Assembly: GCF_009711975.1 (NCBI RefSeq)
Contig: NZ_VIKW01000015.1
Location: forward strand, 52,004 to 116,003
Direction of reading: 5' to 3'
Length of the DNA: 64,000 bases
DNA from: Anabaena sp. UHCC 0204
Lineage (GTDB): Bacteria > Cyanobacteriota > Cyanobacteriia > Cyanobacteriales > Nostocaceae
Made by a program: the position numbers and the translations under genes. The notes under the pieces are model-generated. The model had not been told where the DNA came from and searched no databases. It saw nothing but the letters and a program-made list of their open reading frames with translations. This document shows, one piece after another, positions 44,890 to 53,128 of this stretch; within the stretch, counting starts at the first letter, position 1, and each line of letters opens with the position of its first letter.

Positions 44890-45498
44890 ATGATAAATAC
44901 TTACACCACTCAAGAGTTAATTCAAATTTTGGCAACCGAACGCCAAGCCTGTTTAAAAGGGGAACGTTTAAAATTAGAAGTAACAGTTTCTGGTAATCCA
45001 CTTATAGACCAGTTTATCAGAACTGATGGATTACAAAGATTTACTGCTTATCAAGATTTTAAGTCTTCCATTCACGAATATCAAAGAGCAAATCAAGTCT
45101 CTGGAATTATTTGGAAAGATATAACAGTCAAGGGTAATACTCTTCATTATCCAGAAATTAATAATGAATTGATAGCTTTAGAAAATGACTTAGAAATATT
45201 AAAAAGTGCCAAAAATTCAATTTTAGATTTTTGGTATCTAACAACAGTAGATATGGATTTATATTTGAGTTTTAGTAATGGTAAACAACATGATAGAATT
45301 ACTAAAATAGATGTCGAGAGAATTGCTCAAATAACAGAATGGGCAACTTTATTAAAATGGGAAAATCCCAATTTTTTAGAACTTATTTTACAATTAGGTT
45401 GGGGACAACCAGAAGAAGCTGCTTATAAACGGGGAAGGCCACTAGCTGGGAGTGATTTTATTCATGCCGTCAATCCGGGTTATTATCCTATAGGATAG
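44890..45498 (+). CDS. Conserved hypothetical protein, 202 residues
   Basis: A soluble protein without recognised motifs. It begins YTTQELIQILATERQACLKG and ends with GWGQPEEAAYKRGRPLAGSD, followed by FIHAVNPGYYPIG. No membrane helices or signal peptide are present. The compact alpha/beta composition and the good coding pattern up to the stop support a real gene. It lies 25 bases ahead of the DUF2887 gene on the same strand and may be transcribed with it. The function is unknown. Confidence 0.6.
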   Translation: MINTYTTQELIQILATERQACLKGERLKLEVTVSGNPLIDQFIRTDGLQRFTAYQDFKSSIHEYQRANQVSGIIWKDITVKGNTLHYPEINNELIALENDLEILKSAKNSILDFWYLTTVDMDLYLSFSNGKQHDRITKIDVERIAQITEWATLLKWENPNFLELILQLGWGQPEEAAYKRGRPLAGSDFIHAVNPGYYPIG

Positions 45499-45523
45499 TA
45501 TCAATCAGGATTTAAGAAAGTTC

Positions 45524-46354
45524 GTGAAAACAGATACCATATTTTATCGTCTATTTCAAAGTTTTCCCAGCGTCTTCTTTGAACTTATTAATCAACCCAC
45601 AGAAACCGCTAATACTTACCAATTTTCATCCGTTGAAGTTAAACAACTAGCTTTTCGTATTGACGGCGTATTTATTCCCAAGGGTAATGCAGCATCATTA
45701 CCTATCTACTTCCTAGAAGTTCAATTTCAACCCGATAAAAAAATATACTCTCGGTTTCTTGCTGAAACATTCCTTTACCTTGATAAAACTCAACTTACGA
45801 ACAATTGGCGAGGTGTTCTAGTTTATCCTACCCGTAGCATAGATATAGGGGAAACAGAAAGATATATTGAATTACTGGCATCTGGACGCATACAATGTAT
45901 ATATCTCGATGAACTAGACTCGACAACAGAAGTCTCTATTGGCGTTGAAACTGTTAAATTATTAATAGAACCGGAGTCAGGTACAGCCACAAAAGCTAAG
46001 GAGTTAATCAATCTCGCTAGACAACAAATAACCTCAGCCATTACCCAAAGAGAATTTATCGAATTGATAGAAACAATAGTTATTTACAAATTTCCCCAAA
46101 AAAATCGGCAGGAGATTGAGCAAATGTTAGGATTAAGTGAATTAAAGAAAACAAAAGTTTATCAAGAAGCTAAGTTAGAAGGCAAACTAGAAGGTAAGTT
46201 AGAAGGTAAATTAGAAGGTAAATTAGAAGGCAAACTAGAAGGCAAATTAGAAGCTATTCCTTTTATGTTGAGCTTAGGTGCAAATGTAGAACAAATAGCA
46301 GAAGCATTAAGTTTGGATATCGAGTTAGTTCGATTAGTAGCTAAGAATGGGTAA
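45524..46354 (+). CDS. DUF2887 / Rpn family PD-(D/E)XK nuclease with GKLE tandem repeat
   Basis: The 276-residue protein starts (GTG at 45524) with the family opening MKTDTIFYRLFQSFPSVFFE. The nuclease core is FRIDGVFIP (catalytic Asp) followed by IYFLEVQFQPDKKIYSRFLA (E-x-Q, the Rpn variant of ExK). Residues about 217-243 are seven tandem KLEG/KLEA units encoded by a 12-bp repeat. The C-terminal AIPFMLSLGANVEQIAEALS and LDIELVRLVAKNG form a helix-turn-helix-like end common to this family. Rpn nucleases promote RecA-independent recombination; many genomic copies are expected. Confidence 0.85.
   Translation: MKTDTIFYRLFQSFPSVFFELINQPTETANTYQFSSVEVKQLAFRIDGVFIPKGNAASLPIYFLEVQFQPDKKIYSRFLAETFLYLDKTQLTNNWRGVLVYPTRSIDIGETERYIELLASGRIQCIYLDELDSTTEVSIGVETVKLLIEPESGTATKAKELINLARQQITSAITQREFIELIETIVIYKFPQKNRQEIEQMLGLSELKKTKVYQEAKLEGKLEGKLEGKLEGKLEGKLEGKLEAIPFMLSLGANVEQIAEALSLDIELVRLVAKNG
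46172..46255 (+). repeat. 12-bp in-frame tandem repeat, seven units
   Basis: Units of the form AA(A/G)TTAGAAGGT encode Lys-Leu-Glu-Gly and differ by third-base changes. In the seventh the last codon gives Ala. Unit number can change by slippage without breaking the reading frame. Confidence 0.9.
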
Positions 46355-46373
46355 TGGATAATAATAAATAGTG

Positions 46374-46406
46374 AAAAAGGGAGAAGAAAAATATATTTCT
46401 CTCCCT
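46374..46406 (-). terminator. Terminator of psaK
   Basis: AGGGAGA (46378-46384) pairs with TCTCCCT (46400-46406). On the minus strand the stem is followed by TTTTT (46378-46374). It lies 22 bases downstream of the psaK stop codon and may also act on the convergent nuclease gene. Confidence 0.6.
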
Positions 46407-46427
46407 AATTTATAACATCAGAAAAAT

Positions 46428-46694
46428 CTAAATTTTGCCGATGTTATGCAGTCCTAAAATAATACCTGCGCCTAAAATATGCCCAAAGGAAGTAGTTGCT
46501 AATACCGCAGGTAAACCAAAACCACCAAAAAATTGAGGTGCTGGTAATTCTGGTTTAGCGTTAGGATGCTGAATAGTAAATTTACCGACAGCAATAGCAA
46601 AGATATTGGCAATAATCATAATTATGCCAACAGTAGGACTCCATTCTAGAGGTGGGATAGTGGTAGCGGTAGCGATTAAGGTTGAAGTTAACAT
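46428..46694 (-). CDS. psaK: Photosystem I subunit PsaK
   Basis: An 88-residue protein of the thylakoid membrane at the periphery of photosystem I. It has the family pattern: a short N-terminus with PPLEWSPTVGIIMIIANIFA, IAVGKFTIQHP (basic stromal loop region), then FFGGFGLPAVLATTSFGHIL with LGLHNIGKI at the end. Two membrane helices are connected by the loop, as in PsaK structures. It binds antenna chlorophylls and takes part in light-state responses. Monocistronic, with its own terminator. Confidence 0.95.
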   Translation of the reverse strand: MLTSTLIATATTIPPLEWSPTVGIIMIIANIFAIAVGKFTIQHPNAKPELPAPQFFGGFGLPAVLATTSFGHILGAGIILGLHNIGKI

Positions 46695-46924
46695 TTCAAT
46701 TACTCCTGATATTTTTGAATGCTTGACAATATAATCTGAATATTGACAAAAAAAAATCTATATAATTGCTTACTTTGTCACAAATTTTAACAGTTGTTTT
46801 CAATCTATAATATAAACAAGTGCTGTACTGAATAGAAAATTTTCATATTTGCTGTTTTAATACTTATGGTGTCCGAAAATGCTAGTGATTGCTAAGATAA
46901 GAGTAATTATTTCCTGAATTGATC

Positions 46925-47359
46925 ATGTCCTCAACTCTTGATTCCTTACCACCCGCATTAAATAAAATTGTCCAACGCTTTCAACGGGCTACAGAACCAA
47001 AAAGACGCTATGAGCAGTTAATATGGTATGCTCAGAAGCTACAAACATTTCCAGAAGCTGAGAAACTGCCAGAAAACAAAGTTCCTGGTTGCGTTTCTCA
47101 GGTATTTGTTACAGCTTCATTAGAAGATGGTAAAGTGATGTTTCAGGGTGATTCTGATTCTCAATTAACTAAGGGATTATTAGCATTATTGATCGAAGGA
47201 TTAAATGGATCAACACCTACAGAAATAGTCCAACTTACTCCTGATTTTATTCAAGAAACTGGTTTAAATGTGAGTTTGACACCTTCTCGCGCTAATGGTT
47301 TTTACAACATTTTTAAAACTATGCAGAAAAAAGCTTTGGAATGTAAGTTAGAAAGTTAA
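46925..47359 (+). CDS. sufE: SufE family cysteine desulfurase sulfur acceptor
   Basis: A 144-residue SufE protein that takes persulfide sulfur from a cysteine desulfurase for Fe-S cluster assembly in the cytosol. The acceptor Cys lies in the loop KVPGCVSQVFV. Other family blocks are RYEQLIWYAQKLQTFPEAEK, DSDSQLTKGLLALLIEGLNG and TPSRANGFYNIFKTMQKKA. The start is the ATG at 46925; a TTG two codons earlier is not needed. The Suf partner genes are not in this window. Confidence 0.94.
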   Translation: MSSTLDSLPPALNKIVQRFQRATEPKRRYEQLIWYAQKLQTFPEAEKLPENKVPGCVSQVFVTASLEDGKVMFQGDSDSQLTKGLLALLIEGLNGSTPTEIVQLTPDFIQETGLNVSLTPSRANGFYNIFKTMQKKALECKLES

Positions 47360-47419
47360 GAGATTAGGAGATTAGGGATTAGAGCATGGGTAAAGTTGTT
47401 TTATGACTAACTTAATCAG

Positions 47420-48328
47420 ATGTCTACTAATTTATTAACAAATCCTGCTGTTGGTGCATTTGGTGGCAAAGTACAGGAATATTTTTGGCAATGGGAAAAC
47501 CAACAGTTACGAGTGGTTTATGAAACCATTGGTCAAGGTTCACCAATTTTGCTATTACCGGCTTTTAGCAGCGTTTCTACAAGGGAAGAAATGGGAGATT
47601 TAGCACGATTACTTGCACCCCATTTTCAAGTCACTGTTATAGACTGGCCTGGGTTTGGGGAATCTTCTCGACTTAGTTTAGATTATAGACCAGTCATATA
47701 TCAGCAATTTTTAGCAGATTTTGCAAAATCTGTGTTTAATACGGCAATTTTCGTAATTGGTGCTGGCCACGCTGCTGGTTATATTCTCCAGTTGGCTTTG
47801 AAAGAACCGCAGATATTTGCCAAAATTGTCTTAGTCGCACCAACTTGGCGGGGTCCTTTACCAACAATGGGCGCAAGTCAGCAAATTGCAGCTATGGTAA
47901 GGGGAATAATTAGATTTCCCATTATTGGTCAATTACTGTATAAACTCAACACTACTCCATCATTTTTAAGTTGGATGTATAGTCGTCACGTTTTTACGAA
48001 TATGGCAAAACTTACACCCAATTTTATCACTAAAAAATGGCAAAGTACCCAGCAACCGGGGGCGAGATTTGCTTCAGCGGCTTTTGTGACAGGTAATATA
48101 GATACATTTCGGACTCAATCTGAATTTCTCTCTTTAGTTCAATCCTTGTCTATACCCATTATGGCTATCCTTGGCGCATCTAGTCCTCCCAAATCACGCC
48201 AAGAAATGGACGCATTAGCAGCTTTACCAAATGTAGACAGTGTAGTTGTTCCCGGTTCTCTAGGACTCCATGAAGAATTCCCCGTGGAAGTTTTTGAAGC
48301 TATATTGCCATTTTTAAAGGTTGTTTAA
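47420..48328 (+). CDS. Alpha/beta-hydrolase fold protein lacking the nucleophile Ser
   Basis: The 302-residue protein has the alpha/beta-hydrolase fold: PILLLPAFSSVSTREEMG (oxyanion loop), VIDWPGFGESS, a nucleophile elbow and a terminal LGLHEEFP with the family His. The elbow reads GAGHAAG (114-120), so the usual Gly-x-Ser-x-Gly is Gly-His-Ala-Ala-Gly and the Ser position is Ala118. Classical serine hydrolysis is therefore unlikely. It may be a binding protein or use another mechanism. It follows sufE by 60 bases with a short AGATTAGG tandem repeat between. Confidence 0.8.
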   Translation: MSTNLLTNPAVGAFGGKVQEYFWQWENQQLRVVYETIGQGSPILLLPAFSSVSTREEMGDLARLLAPHFQVTVIDWPGFGESSRLSLDYRPVIYQQFLADFAKSVFNTAIFVIGAGHAAGYILQLALKEPQIFAKIVLVAPTWRGPLPTMGASQQIAAMVRGIIRFPIIGQLLYKLNTTPSFLSWMYSRHVFTNMAKLTPNFITKKWQSTQQPGARFASAAFVTGNIDTFRTQSEFLSLVQSLSIPIMAILGASSPPKSRQEMDALAALPNVDSVVVPGSLGLHEEFPVEVFEAILPFLKVV

Positions 48329-48355
48329 AAAGCAAAAAGTATCAATTGCAATAAT

Positions 48356-48619
48356 TTAAAATGCGGGATTATGTTCATAATCCCAACATTTATTATCACG
48401 CCAAACTCTATCTGTTGCTTCACAGTTTTCCTGGTCTTTAATGCCAGGAATTGATGTAGGGTGAATAGTGTTTAAGCTGGATGTAACATAAGAGATCAGA
48501 AAAGAACCTGTAAAGAAACCACAAAATATTAATGTTCCAAAAAAAAACGTAAAGCTGACAAATTTAACAGCAGCTACAACAGAAATAGTCCGTTTTTTTC
48601 CATAAGGTTTATAGCGCAT
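48356..48619 (-). CDS. Small single-pass membrane protein with Cys-containing tail
   Basis: The 87-residue protein has a basic N-terminus (MRYKPYGKKRTISVV), one long hydrophobic segment (about 17-46: KFVSFTFFFGTLIFCGFFTG, SFLISYV) and an exported tail with ENCEATDRVWRDNKCWDYEH. The two Cys in the tail could form a disulfide. No named family is recognised. It is convergent with the hydrolase gene and about 30 bases from it. Confidence 0.6.
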   Translation of the reverse strand: MRYKPYGKKRTISVVAAVKFVSFTFFFGTLIFCGFFTGSFLISYVTSSLNTIHPTSIPGIKDQENCEATDRVWRDNKCWDYEHNPAF

Positions 48620-48808
48620 ACATTACCTCAAAATGGTGTTTGTGGCAGATCACACCCTGGGAATGTTTACGCGCTGATAATATAAACTTGCAAAATTATT
48701 TATAGCAGAATGTGATGGGTATTTCTGTTAGCTAATAGACAAAGCTAAATTTTAGAGAAAGAAACCTGCAATATCGGTTTTTAATATTCCTCAATTGTCT
48801 CGATTTAT

Positions 48809-49145
48809 TGTGGTGCGGGTCTCTTGCTCGCTAATTTCATACCAACTTCATCAAATCTTTACACAAATTTTACGTCTTATGACGGTGCAAACCACTGACT
48901 TAAAGCAATTACAACTGATTCATCAGTATATTTAAGTATGTTTTTTCTGTAAAGATAGTCTTAAACTATTGACCTCGCTGATGGTGGTATGAAAATATAT
49001 TTTCAGTGAAGGTACTCAGACAAGCTCGGTGGCCAAATCACCGCAATCAGTTCTCAAAATATATTAATAGGTGGTTTTTAACTATAAAAAGTTTATATCG
49101 AATCGCACTTGTGAGTATCTACACTGTCAATATTCACTTTTTTAG
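48809..49145 (+). repeat. Upstream duplicate of the PEP-CTERM gene leader, copy 1
   Basis: Shares with copy 2 long identical runs, for example GGGTCTCTTGCTCGCTAATT, CATCAAATCTTTACACAAAT, GAAAATAT and AAGGTACTCAGA, at roughly 85 percent identity by eye. It ends at TATTCACTTTTTTA, just where copy 2 continues into AGGAGATAAGAATCATG of the gene. Confidence 0.75.
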
Positions 49146-49148
49146 AGT

Positions 49149-49271
49149 AGGACTTACGCAAGTGTCACACCAAAAATCTGTTGTAGGGTGCGTCAGATAT
49201 CAAGAATCTGTTTATTTGCAGGATTTATGCAGTCTGACGCACCCTACCAATGTAACAGTTGCGTCAGTCCT
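49149..49271. mobile_element. MITE-like palindromic element, 123 bp
   Basis: Terminal inverted repeats AGGACTTACGCAA (49149-49161) and TTGCGTCAGTCCT (49259-49271) match with one mismatch. Internal perfect 15-bp arms lie at 49183-49197 (GTAGGGTGCGTCAGA) and 49233-49247. It has no coding capacity. Ends of the same family are at 1617, 51920 and the element at 59885-60012. Confidence 0.7.
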
Positions 49272-49298
49272 GGAGAGACTGGATCTGATAGAGGCTTT

Positions 49299-49600
49299 GT
49301 GGTGTGGGTCTCTTGCTCGCTAATTTCATGCTAACTTCATCAAATCTTTACACAAATTTTACGTCTTATTGCGGTGCAAACCACTGACTTGGAGCAATTA
49401 CAACTGATTCGTCAGTATATTGAATTATGTTTTTTCTGTGAAGATAGTCTTAAACTCTTGACCTTGCTTGATGCTGGTATGAAAATATGTTGTTAGTTAA
49501 GGTACTCAGATCAGCGGTATGTAAAATTACCGTAGTTGAATTCTAAATATATTGATAGGTAGTCTTTACCTGTTTAATACTATCAACATTTACTTTTTCA
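49299..49600 (+). repeat. Leader of the PEP-CTERM gene, copy 2
   Basis: This is the functional upstream region of the PEP-CTERM gene, homologous to 48809-49145. It ends with TTACTTTTTCAGGAG before the gene's ATG. Confidence 0.75.
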
Positions 49601-49613
49601 GGAGATAAGAATC

Positions 49614-50438
49614 ATGCCCATATCGAATTTGATCAAGAAGTTATCAATAAGTCTGATTGGAGCAACAGTCCTTGGTTTAGGAACATCAAATGCAGCACAG
49701 GCCACTTCTTTTTTCGTTTCTACTAACGACGGGAAAGTTGGTACTGTAGATCAAGCAACAGGAGTATTTACTCAAATTGCTAGTGGTCCAGTATTTACTG
49801 ATATAGCTTTATCTAATTCAGAAGAGATTTTTGGGGTGACTTTTAGTCAACTGTATAAAGTTAACCAAACCACAAGTACATCCTCACTAATTGGTAATTT
49901 GGGTGTATCAAATATGAATGGGCTAGGATTTACTACTAGCAACACACTCTATGGAACTGGTGGTTCTAGGTTTTACAGCGTTAATACCTCAACAGGTGCA
50001 GCCTCTTTAGTATCTAATATCTCTGGATTTAGTAGCAGTGGTGATATAGTGTACGACCCTGTAAATAATAGATTTCTAGCTACATCAGCAGGTGATAGCT
50101 TGTGGTCTATTGGTTTAAATGGTATAGCTAACAAGATTGGAGATATTGGTTTTGGTGATGTCTATGGTTTAGCTTTTGATGACGATGGGACTTTATATGG
50201 TTACACTGCTAATAGACAGCAGATAGTTATTAATCCAACAACAGGATCAGGTACATTTAATCAAAATGTTACTGGTATTTCTAGTCAGATATTTGGTTCT
50301 GCATCACTGCCATCAACAGGACCAAGCACTTCTGTACCTGAACCTGCTTCTGTATTAGGTTTGTTTGCCTTTGGTGCAATAGGTGCAGGTTCTTTGCTTA
50401 AACGTAAGCAGCAACAACAAGCGACGGTAAAAGCATAA
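49614..50438 (+). CDS. Secreted PEP-CTERM sorting-domain protein
   Basis: The 274-residue protein has a Sec signal peptide (1-31, ending in SNAAQA), a beta-propeller-like body and a C-terminal PEP-CTERM signal. The body shows repeated motifs such as GKVGTVDQATGVFTQIASG, LYKVNQTTSTSSLIGNLG, FYSVNTSTGAASLVSNISG and LWSIGLNGIANKIGDIG. The tail is SVPEPASVLGLFAFGAIGAG plus a basic end (LKRKQQQQ). PEP-CTERM proteins are processed by exosortase and go to the envelope or extracellular matrix. AGGAGA lies 7 bases before the ATG. It is monocistronic with a strong downstream terminator. The specific role is unknown. Confidence 0.88.
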   Translation: MPISNLIKKLSISLIGATVLGLGTSNAAQATSFFVSTNDGKVGTVDQATGVFTQIASGPVFTDIALSNSEEIFGVTFSQLYKVNQTTSTSSLIGNLGVSNMNGLGFTTSNTLYGTGGSRFYSVNTSTGAASLVSNISGFSSSGDIVYDPVNNRFLATSAGDSLWSIGLNGIANKIGDIGFGDVYGLAFDDDGTLYGYTANRQQIVINPTTGSGTFNQNVTGISSQIFGSASLPSTGPSTSVPEPASVLGLFAFGAIGAGSLLKRKQQQQATVKA

Positions 50439-50512
50439 TCGTCCAATCTCCTATTCCTCTATTTCGCGCCAGTTACTACAACTGAGGAAGCCAAAAATTC
50501 ACCTATTTTACA

Positions 50513-50557
50513 ACAACAAAAAACCGGGAAACTGAAATGCCCCCGGTTTTTTGTTGT
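50513..50557. terminator. Bidirectional rho-independent terminator
   Basis: A perfect 16-bp stem (50513-50528 with 50542-50557) has ACAACAAAAAACCGGG as left arm and a T-run inside the right arm. It separates the convergent PEP-CTERM and aldolase genes. Confidence 0.85.
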
Positions 50558-50600
50558 CAAGGTATAGTCTAGCTATACCCTAATTTATTGCTGAGAAAGA

Positions 50601-51674
50601 TTAAACTTTAGCAGCCGCTCTCATTACCAATTCGCCTTTAGTATACTTAGCAGCAAAATCTTCTAAAGAAACTTGCTTAATCTTGCTTGCGTTACCAGCA
50701 GTACCAAATTGTACATAACGGTCAGCACAAACCTTTTGCATATATTTAATAGAAGGCTTGAGGAAGTGACGAGGATCGAATTCCTTGGGATTAGCAGCCA
50801 AAGCTTCACGCACAGCAGCGGTGATAGCCAAACGGTTATCGGTGTCAATATTTACTTTACGAACACCACTCTTGATACCTTTTTGAATTTCTTCTACAGG
50901 TACACCGTAGGTTTCAGGGATAGCACCACCAAATTGGTTAATCAGTGCAATCAAATCTTCAGGTACAGAAGAAGAACCGTGCATTACCAAGTGGGTGTTA
51001 GGTAGACGGCGGTGAATTTCTTCAATGCGGCTGATAGCCAAAATTTCACCAGTGGGTTTGCGGGTAAACTTATAAGCACCGTGGCTAGTACCGATAGCAA
51101 CAGCCAAAGCATCTACTTGAGTTGCTTCTACGAAGCTAACAGCTTCATCAGGGTCAGTTAACAGTTGAGAATGGTCTAGTGTACCTTCAAAACCGTGACC
51201 ATCTTCAGCTTCACCAGCACCGGTTTCTAAAGAACCTAAGCAACCTAGTTCACCTTCAACACTCACACCCAAAGAGTGAGCTACATTCACTACTTCGCTG
51301 GTAACTTTAACGTTATACTCAAAACTTGCTGGGGTTTTAGCGTCAGCTTCCAAAGAACCATCCATCATGACGCTGGTGAAGTTGTTCTTAATTGCTGAGT
51401 AGCAGGTAGAAGGAGCATTACCATGATCTTGGTGCATGACAATGGGAATCTCTGGATAGGTTTCTACCGCAGCCAAAATCAGGTGACGGAGGAAGTTTTC
51501 CCCTGCATAGTTACGAGCGCCGCGAGAAGCTTGTAAGATTACGGGGCTATCTGTATCAGCCGCCGCCTTCATGATTGCCTGAATCTGCTCTAAATTATTA
51601 ACGTTAAAAGCTGGAATGCCGTAACCGTTTTCAGCAGCGTGATCCAAAAGCAACCGCATTGGTACAAGCGCCAT
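50601..51674 (-). CDS. fba: Class II fructose-1,6-bisphosphate aldolase
   Basis: A 357-residue zinc-dependent aldolase of glycolysis and the Calvin cycle (it can also act on sedoheptulose bisphosphate in cyanobacteria). The family opening is [20 protein letters not shown] with [20 protein letters not shown] supplies a Zn ligand and the catalytic Asp; [32 protein letters not shown] with the second His, and [11 protein letters not shown] are also intact. The C-terminal [20 protein letters not shown] is the cyanobacterial form. Codon use is strongly biased as in highly expressed genes. AGGAGG lies directly upstream of the ATG at 51674. Confidence 0.96.
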   Translation of the reverse strand: MALVPMRLLLDHAAENGYGIPAFNVNNLEQIQAIMKAAADTDSPVILQASRGARNYAGENFLRHLILAAVETYPEIPIVMHQDHGNAPSTCYSAIKNNFTSVMMDGSLEADAKTPASFEYNVKVTSEVVNVAHSLGVSVEGELGCLGSLETGAGEAEDGHGFEGTLDHSQLLTDPDEAVSFVEATQVDALAVAIGTSHGAYKFTRKPTGEILAISRIEEIHRRLPNTHLVMHGSSSVPEDLIALINQFGGAIPETYGVPVEEIQKGIKSGVRKVNIDTDNRLAITAAVREALAANPKEFDPRHFLKPSIKYMQKVCADRYVQFGTAGNASKIKQVSLEDFAAKYTKGELVMRAAAKV

Positions 51675-52134
51675 ATATATTCCTCCTAATTTGGGTATCA
51701 GCTAGTCAGTTTAATAGAAGCGTAATCTTTATTTTAATGTAATTTTTACGCTAATCTTAAGAGTTTTTTCAACTTCTTATAGGAAATTATAACCAGTAGC
51801 GGGTGCTTATGTTTAAAAACTTTGCAGGCTTACCATATCAAGATAATCTATGGTTTGTCAGTATTGCCGTTATTTTTACTACTGTTAGCTAAGTGGTTTT
51901 AGTAAGTTTAGATACAGAGTTAGGACTTACGCATTGACAGGAATAACTAAATATGGCGGATGAGTTTCATGTATGGAAAGGTGATTTTTGGGCGATGATG
52001 GGCGATCGCTAGATGATCCAAAATGTAAAAGATGGTTTTGTCTAGATTTTGCATATTAGGTACTGAAATTTATTCTTTTTAGGTGCGATCGCTCTTACCT
52101 CAATTCCCATAATTTCATCCATGTATATACAATA
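51675..52134. other. 460-bp intergenic region with a solo MITE end
   Basis: TTAGGACTTACGCA at 51920-51933 matches the motif at 1617-1630. HIP1-type GCGATCGC octamers are at about 52003 and 52085. A 27-codon frame at 51809-51892 with a hydrophobic end lacks a ribosome binding site and is not called. Confidence 0.5.
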
Positions 52135-53013
52135 CTATTCTACCGATTCCTGACTATCCCCAAATCCTTGACGGGCAAAGATTTCAATCATCTCGCTGCG
52201 AGTTAAATTATTTGTTGCTGCTAATTCATCCAACTTTGCCCAAGCGGTATCTGTAAGCCGGATAGACCGCAACTTTTTAGACTCAGAACCATAATCAGCC
52301 TCAAATTTGCCCCCTGGTGTCCGCTTACGTCTGGGTGATTTATGCCTTGTTCCTGAATACTTATCACCATGTATATCTATTTTGTTACTGGTGATTAAAT
52401 TAACTAGATTATCAATCAAGCGATCGCTCTCCATTGGTAAAATATCTCGACCATGCAACATATCCTGAATAATCTTAAAATGCACTAAAGTACCCATAAA
52501 AATCCTTGCAGCCACCGCTGCATCAGGTAATTGCAATTCTGGATGCGCCGCAAAATATTGGGTAATTGTATCTAAACCAGTTTTATCTACATTGCGAACA
52601 AAAACCTGCGCTAATGAGGGAAAACGCCCAGATTCGGCAATAATCAACCTTACAAAACTCAATAATTCCTGTGAACAACCAATACTATTTAAAATATTGT
52701 TAGCAATCCGACGCAGAACTATTTCCGGTTCTCCTGCGAGAAATTGCGGATCTTGGGGGTTAAAAACTGCCAAATATTTTTTCTGCACTAATTTTTCAAT
52801 CAGCGCCGTAAATAATCCTTCCTTATCTTGAAAGTAGCTATATACCGTTGTTTTCGACACTCCTGCGGCTGCTGTCACCTTATCCATCGTTGTCGCTGCG
52901 TAACCATTTGCCAAAAATTCCTGCATTGCACCAGCCAAGATAGCATCAACTTTTTCTACTAACAGCAATCTTTCTACAGGAATTTCTTCAACTTCCTTAT
53001 TCTTTTTTCGCAT
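52135..53013 (-). CDS. TetR family regulator fused to a C-terminal ribbon-helix-helix domain
   Basis: Residues about 20-75 form a TetR DNA-binding domain (DAILAGAMQEFLANGYAATT, MDKVTAAAGVSKTTVYSYFQ, DKEGLFTALIEKL). A ligand-binding-like helical part follows (about 85-215). After a basic Arg/Lys/Gly-rich linker (about 222-248, SPRRKRTPGGK), residues 250-283 read SIRLTDTAWAKLDELAATNN and LTRSEMIEIFARQG, a ribbon-helix-helix/CopG-type motif. Two DNA-binding domains in one regulator is unusual. The gene is divergent from devBCA with a perfect inverted repeat in between, so it probably represses that exporter and itself. Confidence 0.85.
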   Translation of the reverse strand: MRKKNKEVEEIPVERLLLVEKVDAILAGAMQEFLANGYAATTMDKVTAAAGVSKTTVYSYFQDKEGLFTALIEKLVQKKYLAVFNPQDPQFLAGEPEIVLRRIANNILNSIGCSQELLSFVRLIIAESGRFPSLAQVFVRNVDKTGLDTITQYFAAHPELQLPDAAVAARIFMGTLVHFKIIQDMLHGRDILPMESDRLIDNLVNLITSNKIDIHGDKYSGTRHKSPRRKRTPGGKFEADYGSESKKLRSIRLTDTAWAKLDELAATNNLTRSEMIEIFARQGFGDSQESVE

Positions 53014-53041
53014 ATAAGATTAATTATTTTGGTAATAACTC

Positions 53042-53088
53042 TTGACAAGATTGTAATGGACGGTTTAGTTTAGTTGTATAACTAAACT
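53042..53088 (+). promoter_or_regulatory. Likely TetR operator in the devBCA promoter region
   Basis: AGTTTAGTT (53067-53075) and AACTAAACT (53080-53088) are perfect reverse complements separated by GTAT. A further TTAGTTTA follows at 53091-53098. A TTGACA box lies at 53042-53047. The position between divergent regulator and exporter genes is typical of a TetR operator. Confidence 0.6.
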
Positions 53089-53128
53089 GATTAGTTTACT
53101 TCCCATTTTAAATCATAGGGGAAAACTT

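Larger units (their letters stand above)
48620..49613. other. 994-bp intergenic region: tandem promoter duplication plus MITE
   Basis: Two diverged copies of the same sequence lie in tandem (48809-49145 and 49299-49600). A 123-bp palindromic element (49149-49271) sits between them. The second copy leads directly into the PEP-CTERM gene. The first copy has no gene behind it. A 105-codon frame across the junction is an artefact. Confidence 0.7.

Noticed and set aside
49006..49323. 105-codon plus-strand frame
   Set aside because: It spans the end of a duplicated leader, a MITE-like palindrome and the start of the second leader copy; it is an artefact of that junction.
51809..51892. 27-codon frame with a hydrophobic end
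   Set aside because: It could pass for a tiny membrane protein, but there is no ribosome binding site and no family I recognise.
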